NCBI GenBank assembly: GCA_036263655.1
Contig: DATAGP010000013.1
Span: 191,585-255,584, forward strand
DNA: 64,000 nt
Reading direction: 5' to 3'
Origin: Schlegelella_A sp036263655
Lineage (GTDB): Bacteria > Pseudomonadota > Gammaproteobacteria > Burkholderiales > Burkholderiaceae_C
Below the pieces are notes generated by a model, which was not told the DNA's origin, made no database searches, and saw only the letters and a program-made list of their open reading frames with translations. Shown here in pieces: positions 53,654-61,641 of this stretch. A program made the position numbers and the translations under genes. The first letter of the stretch is position 1, and each line of letters begins with the position of its first letter.

Positions 53654-54205
53654 TCACAGGATGATGCTGACCTTGCCGTGCGGCCGCAGCACCTCGAGGG
53701 CGAGCTCGGCACGCTTCAGGCGGATCCGCCAGCGGCCGTCGATGCGGACCAGCCGGAAGAGCATGTGGCCGGGGTAGGTCTCGCTGATCGCGCCGCGGTT
53801 GCGCGAGACAAGGAACGAGCAGCGCACCGTCGTCTCGCCGGCAGGATCGCTCTCCAGGATGCGCACGTTGCCGTACAGGTGAACGGTCCGGGAGTGCGGG
53901 AACTCCGCGTGCGCCTGCTTGCTCATGAGGCGCTTCCCGCGCTCCTCGAGGCGATGGCGGTCGTCGTAGATGAGGAACAGCGTCGTCTTCGGATCCGCGT
54001 GCGGGTCGTCGGTCGGCGGCACCATGTACTCGCCGTCGTCGGTGAAGAGCTTCGCCCAGTCGGCGACCTTCCAGTCGTCGAGCAGCGCCGCCTCGTGAAA
54101 GAGGAACTCTTCGATTTCGGCCCGGATCGGGCGTGCTTCTGCCGCGCCGGCTGCCGCCGCCGAGGCGTCGACTTTCTCCGCTCGCTCGGGCATGACGGCG
54201 CTCAT
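53654..54205 (-). CDS. Ring-hydroxylating dioxygenase beta subunit
   Basis: This 183-residue small subunit has an NTF2-like fold (I-E-E-F-L-F-H-E-A-A-L-L-D-D, W-A-K-L-F-T-D-D-G-E-Y-M-V-P, F-P-H-S-R-T-V-H-L-Y-G-N-V). It has no redox centre and stabilises the alpha3-beta3 hexamer. A 25-residue Ala-rich N-terminus precedes the conserved core. The gene overlaps the alpha-subunit stop by 4 bases. Confidence 0.93.
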   Translation of the reverse strand: MSAVMPERAEKVDASAAAAGAAEARPIRAEIEEFLFHEAALLDDWKVADWAKLFTDDGEYMVPPTDDPHADPKTTLFLIYDDRHRLEERGKRLMSKQAHAEFPHSRTVHLYGNVRILESDPAGETTVRCSFLVSRNRGAISETYPGHMLFRLVRIDGRWRIRLKRAELALEVLRPHGKVSIIL

Positions 54206-55512
54206 GCGAGCGCCCCCTCGCTCGCCGACATCAACTCCTTCCAGCGCCGCCAGAAGGTGCGCATCTGGAGCTCGTCCTGCTTTGCGGGCGCCGGCGATTC
54301 CTCGGTCCTCATGCCGCGTGACAGGTCGTTCCACTCGACGAACCGGTTCGTCGCGTAGGCGCGCTGGCACAGCTCGAGCATCTCTTGGTCGTCGGGAGTG
54401 GCGAAGCCAGCCGGGCCGAGGAACTCGAGGTAGTTCTTGAGGCGCAGCTCGCGCAGGATCGGCGCCTCGTTCTTGGGCGCCAGCGCCCAGGCGTTGACCT
54501 CGAAGTAGCCAGGCGACACCGGCGCGTAGGTGCGCACCGTCAGACCCATGATGTCGTTGACGACGAGATTGGGGAAGATCAGCATGTTGCGGTCGGAGCG
54601 GCAGATGAACTCGCCGCGTTCCTTGCCAACCCGGGCCTCCAGCTCCGACCGGGCCGCCGCCATGGCGTCCTTGATCTCGTCGGAGAACGACGCCATCGGC
54701 CGTGCCAGGGGGCGGCCCCATGGCGTGCCGTCGACCGACTCCGACACGGCGTGACCGTTGCCGAGGTTTCGGACCCGGCCGAAGCCCTTGCCGAAGTTGT
54801 CGAGAACGCTGCCCTCGCGATTGCGGATGTAGTCGAAGTAGGTGGAGTGCGTCGTCGCCGCGTGATAGCCGTCGGCGCTGTTCTCCTGCAACAGCTTCCA
54901 GTTGGCGCGCGCACTGTACGTTTGAGCGCCGCCGACGATGACCATACCGTCCCTGTCCTGCTCGGCGATCATCTTCAGGTAGTCGCCGGCGCCGCCGAGA
55001 TAGTCGGCAAGCGATCCGATGCCGTCGGACACTGGCGAATAGTTGACGAACAGGAAGCCGGCAAAGCTTTCGAAGCGCGGCACCGGGCGCAGGTTGAGCG
55101 TCGGGTCCTCGACGCAGGCCGCCGTATAGGAGTCCGGGAGGGGCCGGTTGATGGTGCGGCCGTCGTCGGCGAAGACCCAGCCGTGGTAAGGGCAGGTGAA
55201 ACTGCGCGCTTTGCCCTTCGCCTCGCGGCAGACCATGGCGCCTCGGTGCGGGCACGAGTTGAAGAACGCGTGGATCGAGCCGGCCCGGTCGCGATTGATG
55301 ATCAGCGGCAGACCCCCCACCTGGCGCGTCACGAACGCGCCACTCGCCGCCACTTCCGACTCGTGCGCCGCGTAGAGCCAGCAGCGCTCGAAGATCGCGC
55401 GCCGCTCGGCCTCGAAGACTGCGTCCTCGGTGAAGACCCGCCGGTTGACCCGGAAGATGCCCTTTTCGCGGTCGTCGACGATCGCCCAATCGAAATCCGG
55501 GTCGCGCTTCAT
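54202..55512 (-). CDS. Ring-hydroxylating dioxygenase alpha subunit
   Basis: This 436-residue catalytic subunit has a Rieske domain with C-P-H-R-G-A-M and C-P-Y-H-G-W (about 87-112) and a catalytic domain. The iron site is in Q-E-N-S-A-D-G-Y-H-A-A-T-T-H (two His), with the third acidic ligand further on. The Asp bridging Rieske and iron centres is the D of that block. It adds O2 to an aromatic ring to give a cis-dihydrodiol. It is the first gene of the minus-strand operon, behind a promoter and operator at 55527-55565. Confidence 0.95.
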   Translation of the reverse strand: MKRDPDFDWAIVDDREKGIFRVNRRVFTEDAVFEAERRAIFERCWLYAAHESEVAASGAFVTRQVGGLPLIINRDRAGSIHAFFNSCPHRGAMVCREAKGKARSFTCPYHGWVFADDGRTINRPLPDSYTAACVEDPTLNLRPVPRFESFAGFLFVNYSPVSDGIGSLADYLGGAGDYLKMIAEQDRDGMVIVGGAQTYSARANWKLLQENSADGYHAATTHSTYFDYIRNREGSVLDNFGKGFGRVRNLGNGHAVSESVDGTPWGRPLARPMASFSDEIKDAMAAARSELEARVGKERGEFICRSDRNMLIFPNLVVNDIMGLTVRTYAPVSPGYFEVNAWALAPKNEAPILRELRLKNYLEFLGPAGFATPDDQEMLELCQRAYATNRFVEWNDLSRGMRTEESPAPAKQDELQMRTFWRRWKELMSASEGALA

Positions 55513-55526
55513 TCATGCTCCAGATC

Positions 55527-55565
55527 TGGTAGGACCACTTTAGTCCCGAGTGCTCGCATCGTCAA
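55527..55565 (-). promoter_or_regulatory. Dioxygenase-operon promoter with GntR-type operator
   Basis: Reading the minus strand: -35 TTGACG (55560-55565), 17-base spacer, -10 TAAAGT (55537-55542), then TGGTCCTACCA (55527-55537). The last is a perfect TGGT-N3-ACCA inverted repeat matching the FadR-subfamily consensus, and it covers the expected transcription start. A repressor bound there would block initiation. Confidence 0.6.
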
Positions 55566-55577
55566 CAAAGGCCCCAA

Positions 55578-56342
55578 TCAATCGGGGCCGAGCACTTCTT
55601 TCCAGTAGCTGCGCGCCCGGTCCATGTGTCGACGGATCAGCTCCTGGGCCGCGTCGATGTCGCGCTTGTCGATCGCCTCCACCAGCTTCTTGTGATCGCG
55701 CGCGGAAGCCCGGCCGTGCTCGCGACTGGCGAAGACAGCGCGCCGGCGTTGGGCGGTGAGTCGGTAGAAGGCATTGAGAACGCGTACCAGCACGTCGTTG
55801 TGGGAGGAGCCCACCAGAGCCAGGTGGAAGTCCGTGTCGTCCTCGGAGATGTTGCCGCCGGCACGCAGCTGGCGCTCGGTGCGCTCGACATTGCTGCGCA
55901 GCCGCGCCAGATCGGCATCGTCGCGACGCATGCATGCCAGCTTCACGGCGAGCTGCTCGAGAGCCGCGCGCACCTCCATCGTCTCGCCGATCTCGGCCGG
56001 CGTGGGCACGGCACCCAAGTCCGCGAGGACGACAAGCGTCTCGAAGCTGCTGTCCGTCGAAAGGCGGCGCAGGTAGATGCCGGAGTACGGCCGCGCCTCG
56101 ACGACCCGCAGCGTGGTCAGCGTCGCCAGCGCCTCGCGCAGCGCGTTGCGGCCGACTCCGAGCTTCTCGGCAAGTGCCCGCTCCGAGGGAAGGCGGTCGC
56201 CGGGCTGCAGCCGACGCTCCTGCAAGTAGGTGAGGATGTCGCGGACGATGTGATTGGAGGTGTGCTCACCGCCGGCGCCGTTCGGCGGGGGCAATGACTG
56301 CTCGGCGGCGCGGGCCCGCAGCGATGCCGGATTCTCGCTCAT
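55578..56342 (-). CDS. FadR-subfamily GntR transcriptional regulator
   Basis: This 254-residue regulator has an N-terminal winged helix (about 35-95: L-Q-P-G-D-R-L-P-S-E-R-A-L-A-E-K-L-G-V-G-R-N-A-L-R-E-A-L) and a helical FCD ligand-binding domain (about 115-245). It contains R-A-A-L-E-Q-L-A-V, the metal-site D-x-x-F-H, and a H-K-K-L-V-E-A-I region. It likely represses the ring-cleavage operon until an aromatic pathway intermediate binds. Candidate operators lie upstream of the dioxygenase, its own gene/amidohydrolase and tctC. Confidence 0.92.
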   Translation of the reverse strand: MSENPASLRARAAEQSLPPPNGAGGEHTSNHIVRDILTYLQERRLQPGDRLPSERALAEKLGVGRNALREALATLTTLRVVEARPYSGIYLRRLSTDSSFETLVVLADLGAVPTPAEIGETMEVRAALEQLAVKLACMRRDDADLARLRSNVERTERQLRAGGNISEDDTDFHLALVGSSHNDVLVRVLNAFYRLTAQRRRAVFASREHGRASARDHKKLVEAIDKRDIDAAQELIRRHMDRARSYWKEVLGPD

Positions 56343-56348
56343 GCTGCT

Positions 56349-56374
56349 AGTATGGATTGAAATTGGTAGGTCCA
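56349..56374. promoter_or_regulatory. Shared gntR/amidohydrolase control site
   Basis: TGGTAGGTCCA at 56364-56374 (one mismatch from a perfect inverted repeat) lies between the two divergent starts. For gntR, a -10 CATACT (56349-56354, minus strand) ends 6 bases from its ATG, placing the operator in the spacer. For the amidohydrolase the operator abuts the GTG start at 56375. Confidence 0.5.
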
Positions 56375-57370
56375 GTGCAGCCCATTGACATTCACACGCA
56401 CGTCGTGCCGGAGGACTTCCCACGCTACTCGGGCTGCCGAGTCGACGCGGCGTGGCCGTCGATGGTCCCGGCGCATGCGTGCCATCGCCACGTCATGCTG
56501 TCGGGCAAGGTCTACCGGACCGTATCCGACCGCTGCTGGGATACGAGCACGCGTGTGGCAGACATGGCGGCGCAAGGCGTGGGCCGTCAGGTGCTGTCGC
56601 CGATGCCCGAGTTGCTCTCATACTGGCTGGAGGGCGACGACGGGGCTGTCCTGTGCCGCTACCTCAACGAGCAGATCGCGGCGATGGTCGGGCGCGAGCC
56701 GGACCGCTTCTTCGGCCTCGGCGCGGTGCCGTTGCAGGATGTCGACCGCGCCATCGCGGAGCTCGAGCACGCGATGCACGACCTGGGCTTGGCCGGCGTC
56801 GAGATCGGCAGCAACGTCGCCGGCACCGTCCTCGGCGATCCGGGGCTCGAGCCGTTCTTCGCCGCGGCCGCCAGCCTCGGCGCCGCCATCTTCGTGCATC
56901 CGTTGCGGCCATGCGGCATGGAACGGCTGGTCGGCCCGCCGTCCCTTCAGCAGGTTCTCGCGTTCCCGGGAGAAACCGGGCTGGCAGCGGCGTCGCTGCT
57001 GACGGGCGGCACTCTGGCACGCCATCCGCGTTTGCGCATCGCGCTCAGCCACGGCGGCGGCACCCTCGCCGCACTCCTGCCCCGCCTGCGGCACGCCTGG
57101 TCGACCATGGAGCCGCTCCGTACCCTCATGGCCGAGGACCCCGGCGAGGCGGCGCGCCGGTTCTGGGTCGACAGCCTCGTCTACGAGGACGAGAGCGTGC
57201 GTCGCCTCATCGAACGCTTCGGCGCGACGCAAGTGACGGTCGGCTCCGACTTTCCGTTCTCGATCGCCGATCCGGAGCCCGTGCGGCGCATCGCCCGCCT
57301 CGGCCTCGACGACACGACCGCCCAGGCGGTGCTCGAGGGCAACGCCCTCCGCTGGCTCGGTGCCGGCTAG
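56375..57370 (+). CDS. ACMSD-like amidohydrolase-2 (decarboxylase/hydrolase)
   Basis: This 331-residue metal-dependent amidohydrolase begins with the D-I-H-T-H metal motif (residues 5-9). Other motifs are G-L-G-A-V-P-L-Q-D, L-A-G-V-E-I-G-S-N, V-H-P-L-R, an S-H-G-G-G-T-L motif and G-S-D-F-P-F. This is the layout of aminocarboxymuconate-semialdehyde decarboxylase, 5-carboxyvanillate and related decarboxylases. It may remove a carboxyl group in the same aromatic pathway. No ATG is available. GTG 56375 places the H-x-H at the N-terminus; TTG 56357 would overlap the operator. Confidence 0.85.
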   Translation: MQPIDIHTHVVPEDFPRYSGCRVDAAWPSMVPAHACHRHVMLSGKVYRTVSDRCWDTSTRVADMAAQGVGRQVLSPMPELLSYWLEGDDGAVLCRYLNEQIAAMVGREPDRFFGLGAVPLQDVDRAIAELEHAMHDLGLAGVEIGSNVAGTVLGDPGLEPFFAAAASLGAAIFVHPLRPCGMERLVGPPSLQQVLAFPGETGLAAASLLTGGTLARHPRLRIALSHGGGTLAALLPRLRHAWSTMEPLRTLMAEDPGEAARRFWVDSLVYEDESVRRLIERFGATQVTVGSDFPFSIADPEPVRRIARLGLDDTTAQAVLEGNALRWLGAG

Positions 57371-57395
57371 CAAAGCCCGGGCTGCCGGCACCGGA

Positions 57396-57460
57396 TTGAC
57401 AGCGACCGGTCTGCGCCTATCATGATCGTCAGCAACTGGTCCACCGATCTGGCCCTACCA
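57396..57460 (+). promoter_or_regulatory. tctC promoter with downstream GntR-type operator
   Basis: A strong promoter is visible: -35 TTGACA (57396-57401), 16-base spacer, -10 TATCAT (57418-57423). Downstream of the expected start is TGGCCCTACCA (57450-57460), which on the minus strand reads TGGTAGGGCCA, and a partial TGGTCCACC at 57437-57445. This is the third copy of the motif in this locus. Confidence 0.6.
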
Positions 57461-57492
57461 GTCGAGCCCCCTCTGCCGCTATCGGAGTCGCC

Positions 57493-58464
57493 ATGTCACG
57501 ATCCACCGTGTTTGCGCGCCGCGCACTTCTTGCCAGTTTGCTCGCCGCGCCGCTGGTCGCCCTCGCCGCCGATCCGTACCCGACGCGGCCGATCCGCCTC
57601 ATCGTGCCGTACGCGGCCGGGGGAACGACCGACCAGCTCGCCCGAGTGCTCCAAGAGCCGCTCCAGCAGTCGCTCGGCCAGACCATCGTCATCGAGAACA
57701 AGGCTGGGGCGGGCGGCTCCATCGGTACCCAGGAGGCGGTGCGCGCCGCGCCGGACGGCTACACGCTGGTGTTCGGCAACAACGGGCCCAACGCCCTGCT
57801 CGGCCTCATGCGCAGCATCCCCTACGACCCACAAAAGGACCTGCGCGGCGTCTCTCTCGTCGCTTTGACGCCGATGTTCCTCACCGTTCCGGGCGACAGC
57901 CCCGTGAAGACGCTGAAGGACTTCCTGCCGTACGCCAAGTCCGCCGGCGACAAGCTGAACATCGGCTCGGTCGGCCAGGGCTCGTTCTCGCACGTCGCCG
58001 CCGAGTCGTTCAAGCAGCGGCTCGGGCTGTCGACGACGCACATCCCGTACAACGGCGGTGCCCCGCTGATGACGGCCTTCGCGGGTGGCCAGATCCAGGT
58101 CGCTTTCGTCACCGGCCTCGACGGCGCCACCCTCGAGCGATCAGGCAAGGTCCGCTACCTGGCCGTGGCCGCGCCGAACCCGACGCCGGCTGCACCCGGT
58201 CTGCCCACGGTCGCCGAGATCGCGCCTGGCTTCACTGCCGTCAGCTGGTTCGGCGTCTTCGCGCCGGCCGGGACGCCGGACGCGATCGTCAGCAAGCTGA
58301 ACGCCGCCATCGTCGCGGCGGTCGCCCGGCCAGAAGTGCAGAAGTTCTTCATCGACCGCAACGTCGAGGGCCGCAGCAGCACGCCGCAGGGACTCGAGAA
58401 GATGGTCGTGGACGACATGGCCGAGTGGGGCCCGGTGATCAAGAAGGCCAAGATCCAGCTGTGA
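57493..58464 (+). CDS. Tripartite tricarboxylate transporter binding protein (TctC/Bug)
   Basis: This 323-residue periplasmic binding protein has a signal sequence (1-26, ending ALAAD) followed by the Bug-family landmarks Y-P-T-R-P-I-R-L-I-V-P-Y-A-A-G-G-T-T-D, G-Q-T-I-V-I-E-N-K-A-G-A-G-G-S-I-G and P-D-G-Y-T-L-V-F-G. It captures carboxylates, often aromatic or dicarboxylic. TctA/TctB membrane partners are not adjacent, as is common for Bug proteins in Burkholderiales. The promoter carries the local GntR-type motif, so it may bring in the pathway's substrate. Confidence 0.93.
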   Translation: MSRSTVFARRALLASLLAAPLVALAADPYPTRPIRLIVPYAAGGTTDQLARVLQEPLQQSLGQTIVIENKAGAGGSIGTQEAVRAAPDGYTLVFGNNGPNALLGLMRSIPYDPQKDLRGVSLVALTPMFLTVPGDSPVKTLKDFLPYAKSAGDKLNIGSVGQGSFSHVAAESFKQRLGLSTTHIPYNGGAPLMTAFAGGQIQVAFVTGLDGATLERSGKVRYLAVAAPNPTPAAPGLPTVAEIAPGFTAVSWFGVFAPAGTPDAIVSKLNAAIVAAVARPEVQKFFIDRNVEGRSSTPQGLEKMVVDDMAEWGPVIKKAKIQL

Positions 58465-58620
58465 AGGACGCGCAAGCAAGAAGGCGGTCCGTCACATCGT
58501 CCGGTCCAGCGCGGGCAACGCCGACCTGATCAAGCGCCATGGGGCGCGGCTCCTAGGAAGGTGTGCCGTGCTTCGTCAAGAAGCGGCCGGCGCGATCGTC
58601 GGGGCCGTAACTGTTGCGCT

Positions 58621-59595
58621 TTAGTCGCTCACGCGGAGAACGACCTTGCCGAAGTGTCGCCCCGAGCGCACGTGCTCCTGGGCCGCCGCCGCCTCGGCAA
58701 GGTCGAAGACACGGTCAACCTTGGGCCGCAGCGCGCCCGCGGCGATCGCCGGCAGCACGCCGCGAACGAAGCGCGCGACGACGTCCGCGCGCTCGGCGAG
58801 CGAACGCGTCCGGAACGTGACACCGACGAGCGTAAGGCGTTTGCGGGCGAACTCGTTGAGCTCGATGTGCGCGGTCTTCCCGGCGACACGGCCGACGCTG
58901 ACCCAGCGGCCGCCGATCGCCGCCGCAGCGACGTTGTCGGCGGCCACGGGCCCGCCGACGGAGTCGAGGATCACCTGTGCGCCGACTCCGTTGCTCGCCT
59001 GCATGACGGCGTCGACGACAGCGCCGGATTCGGCCAGCACTGGCACGTCGACGCCGTACGCAGCCATCGCGGCGAGCTTCGCTGCGGTTGTCGAGGTGCC
59101 GACAACGTTGGCGGCACGCAGCCACGTGGCGAGTTGCGCCGCGGCGATGCCCACCCCCGTGGTGCAGCCCTGGACCAGGGCCGTATCACCGGCAGACAGG
59201 CCACCGTGGGTGACGAGCGCGTCGTGTGCGGTCATGAAGGAAACCATGACGGCCGCAGCCTCCGGCCAGTCGAGCCCGTTCGGGACACGGGCGACCAGCC
59301 GCTGGTCGACGGCGGCGTACTCGGCGTAAGCGTTCCCGTCCATTGCCATCACGCGGTCGCCGACGGCGAGACCCGCGACGCCAGCGCCGAGCTCGACCAC
59401 CTCGCCGGCGAACTCGAGCCCCGCGATCGCCGCGCCGCCATGACCGCCGGCGAAGTGCGAGGGCTTGCGCATCAGGTCGACGTGGTTGACTGCCGCGGCG
59501 CCGACGCGAACGAGCACCTCGCCGGATTGGGGAGAGGGGACGGACACGTCGTCGCGCAGATGCAGGTCGCCAGCATCGATAACGACGGCGCGCAT
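58621..59595 (-). CDS. Zinc-free quinone-oxidoreductase-type MDR reductase
   Basis: This 324-residue medium-chain reductase has the N-terminal GroES-like domain (E-V-L-V-R-V-G-A-A-A-V-N-H-V-D-L) and the nucleotide-binding region where Q-G-C-T-T-G-V-G-I-A-A replaces the usual A-A-x-G-G-V-G. The structural and catalytic zinc Cys of alcohol dehydrogenases are absent, as in QOR/crotonyl reductases. ATG 59595 with GAGAG upstream is preferred over 59610. It could reduce a C=C or quinone, and its link to the pathway is unproven. Confidence 0.88.
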   Translation of the reverse strand: MRAVVIDAGDLHLRDDVSVPSPQSGEVLVRVGAAAVNHVDLMRKPSHFAGGHGGAAIAGLEFAGEVVELGAGVAGLAVGDRVMAMDGNAYAEYAAVDQRLVARVPNGLDWPEAAAVMVSFMTAHDALVTHGGLSAGDTALVQGCTTGVGIAAAQLATWLRAANVVGTSTTAAKLAAMAAYGVDVPVLAESGAVVDAVMQASNGVGAQVILDSVGGPVAADNVAAAAIGGRWVSVGRVAGKTAHIELNEFARKRLTLVGVTFRTRSLAERADVVARFVRGVLPAIAAGALRPKVDRVFDLAEAAAAQEHVRSGRHFGKVVLRVSD

Positions 59596-60042
59596 CGACT
59601 CTCGCTGCATTCCGTTCAAGCGACCCTCACCACTGCAGCGGGCGCCTTTGTCATCGTGTGTTCTCCTCGTGCGCGCTCGCGCGCCTCATGGGATTGTGCG
59701 ACCGAGGCCGCTCGTCTAAAAGAGCAAATGCAGCAGCCAGATGCCGCCGGCCGACGTTGAAGGCCAGGGACAGGTAGGCGGACGCCCACGTACGAGCTGC
59801 AGCGGCTGGGGGATGGAAGACACGTCGACGGTCGAGCGCCACGCGCACGTGGCACCCGAGGCGCTGCAAGGTGCCGCGGGACGACTGGATGGGATCTCGC
59901 TGCACCAAGCCTACTAGCGCAGGGACGAGACGCTGCCAGCAGCCCTCCGATCACCCGGGAAGCGGCCGTGAACGACGCCAACGTGATGCACCTCGCCGAT
60001 GACACCCGGAACTGGGCTAGGTTTCGGCTACGCTGAAAGAAA
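59596..60042. other. Gap without recognised gene
   Basis: There are about 450 bases between the reductase and the tRNA fragment. Several ORFs are open on both strands but their translations (Arg-rich, no conserved motifs) look spurious. GGCTACG at 60026-60032 recurs twice on the far side of the tRNA fragment. Confidence 0.6.
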
Positions 60043-60072
60043 AAGGGGTCAGCCCGGATGAGCTGACCCCTT
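60043..60072 (-). terminator. Rho-independent terminator of a tRNA gene
   Basis: AAGGGGTCAGC (60043-60053) and GCTGACCCCTT (60062-60072) form a perfect 11-base-pair stem with an 8-base loop. On the minus strand it is followed by a T-rich run (TTTTTCTTTC), so it terminates leftward transcription. It lies 8 bases past the CCA end of the tRNA-Lys fragment and would have been that tRNA gene's own terminator. Confidence 0.8.
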
Positions 60073-60080
60073 GATTGCAC

Positions 60081-60125
60081 TGGTGGGCCCTGAGTGACTC
60101 GAACACTCGACCTACGGATTAAGAG
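60081..60125 (-). other. 3' half of tRNA-Lys(CTT): likely attachment-site junction
   Basis: On the minus strand this reads from the anticodon loop (CTCTTAATCC) through the variable loop and a perfect T arm (GAGTG-TTCGAGT-CACTC) to the acceptor strand and an encoded CCA end. The 5' half (acceptor, D arm, 5' anticodon stem) is missing; sequence to the right differs. This is the pattern left when an element integrates into a tRNA anticodon loop: an intact copy at one end, a displaced 3' part at the other. Confidence 0.75.
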
Positions 60126-60410
60126 GCGGTCCCCGCCCGTTTTGGCACCTGCCGACGGACACGCGCACGAGGTAAACGGGGAGCGAGGAAGATCCAGGGG
60201 GAGTGTTCGGGACGCTCGTATGGCTACGTTTTGGCTACGTTAGTTTAGTGGCCACAGAACCGCTTGCGACCACGCTATGGCCGTTGATGCCATCAGCACG
60301 GCTGATGGCTATGCAGCGGTTGCGGACGGCCGCGCCCTAAACGGACGTTCTCCGGCACATAGCGGTCGCGCGCCAACCACAGCCTCGCGCGATCGAACGT
60401 CTGGTTCCGG
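60126..60410. other. Left end of the putative integrated element, no gene seen
   Basis: There are about 285 bases between the tRNA junction and the IS. It includes a tandem 11-base near-repeat TGGCTACGTTT / TGGCTACGTTA (60221-60242), sharing GGCTACG with a copy left of the junction (60026-60032). These may be recombinase arm sites. No integrase ORF is visible. Confidence 0.5.
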
Positions 60411-60429
60411 CGGCGGATTCAACCGGTCG
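60411..60429 (+). repeat. IS30 left inverted repeat
   Basis: CGGCGGATTCAACCGGTCG, matching the right repeat at 18 of 19 positions in inverted orientation. Confidence 0.8.
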
Positions 60430-60472
60430 ATGCAACACACTAATCGCTGCATGAGCAGCAGGAGTGTTGCCG

Positions 60473-61633
60473 ATGAGGCATCGAACGCGCATCTACTACT
60501 CTGACGCCCAAAAGGCGCTTATGTGGGAGCGATGGAAGCAAGGCTGGACGCTTTATCAGATTGCTCAGCTGTTCAATCGCGCCCACACCTCTGTTCAAGG
60601 CATCTTGGCCAGGACTGGTGGCATCCGACCATCACCTCGAACCCGCGCAGCGACTGCGTTGACCTTGGCCGAGCGGGAGGAGATCTCCCGAGCGATGGCC
60701 GAAGGCCATTCGATTCGATCCATTGCCTCTAGGCTTGGTCGAGCTGCTTCGACGGTGAGCCGCGAGCTCAGCCGCAACGGAGGACGAGCGAGCTATCGAG
60801 CAAGCGATGCAGACAGCGCAGCCTGGACTCGCGCCCTTCGTCCCAAGTGCTGCAAACTAGCCAAGAACAGAGCCTTGGCGCAGATCGTGACCGACAAGCT
60901 TCGAGCGATGTAGTCGCCCGAACAGATCGGCGGGTGGCTCGAACATGCTTATCCGTACGACGAGAGCCTGCGCGTGTCGCACGAGACCATCTATCGAACG
61001 CTCTTCATACAGGCGCGTGGCGCCCTGAAGAAGGAGTTGCTGCAGCACCTGAGGCGCACGCGCGGCATGCGCCGCTCACGACGCCATACGCAGAAGACAG
61101 ACATCCATGCCCAGATCAGCGGGGCAGTCTCGATCAGCGAGCGCCCGGCATCGGTCGAGGACCGAGCGGTGCCTGGCCACTGGGAGGGCGATCTGCTGTT
61201 CGGCTCGAGCAACAGCCAGATCGCCACGCTAGTGGAACGTCAAACCCGCTACCTCATGCTCGTCAAGCTTGCAGCCAAGGACACCGAGACCGTCGTCGAC
61301 GCGCTGATAAAGAACACGCGCAAGTTGCCCCAGGAACTGTACAAGTCGCTGACCTGGGATCGAGGCAAGGAGATGGCAGCTCACAAGCGCTTCACCTTGG
61401 CGACTGACATCCAGGTCTACTTCTGCGATCCACGCAGTCCATGGCAGCGAGGCAGCAACGAAAACACCAACGGATTGCTCAGGCAGTACATGCCCAAGGG
61501 CATCGACATCTCTGGCTACTCACAAGCCAAATTGAATGCGTTCGCGAGACAAATGAATGAGAGGCCAAGGAAGACACTTGGCTACCAGACGCCGGCTGAG
61601 ATGTTCAGCCATACCGTTGCGTTGACCGGTTGA
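60473..61633 (+). pseudogene. IS30-family transposase interrupted by an in-frame TAG
   Basis: The reading frame opens at ATG 60473 behind AGGAG. It has an N-terminal HTH (Y-Q-I-A-Q-L-F-N-R-A-H-T-S-V), a second HTH typical of IS30 (S-I-R-S-I-A-S-R-L-G-R-A-A-S-T-V-S-R-E) and, after a TAG at 60911-60913, continues in the same frame with S-P-E-Q-I-G-G-W-L. It then carries the DDE core (P-G-H-W-E-G-D-L, T-W-D-R-G-K-E-M, S-P-W-Q-R-G-S-N-E-N-T-N-G-L-L-R). Relatives have Trp before S-P-E-Q-I, so a TGG-to-TAG change is the simplest explanation. Without readthrough it is inactive. Confidence 0.88.
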
Positions 61634-61641
61634 ATCCGCCG
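61623..61641 (-). repeat. IS30 right inverted repeat
   Basis: On the minus strand it reads CGGCGGATTCAACCGGTCA. The first 11 bases (61623-61633) are also the last codons and stop of the transposase gene. Confidence 0.8.

Larger units (their letters stand above)
60411..61641 (+). mobile_element. IS30-family insertion sequence, about 1.23 kb
   Basis: The element is bounded by imperfect inverted repeats, CGGCGGATTCAACCGGTCG at 60411-60429 and the complement of 61623-61641 (CGGCGGATTCAACCGGTCA; 18 of 19 identical). It contains one transposase gene of IS30 type whose stop codon lies within the right repeat. Size and organisation fit IS30. No clear target duplication could be assigned by eye. Base composition is visibly lower in G+C than the rest of the window. 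Confidence 0.8.

Noticed and set aside
60081..60125. An intact tRNA gene
   Set aside because: Only the 3' half from the anticodon loop is present; the D arm and 5' acceptor strand are absent on either side.
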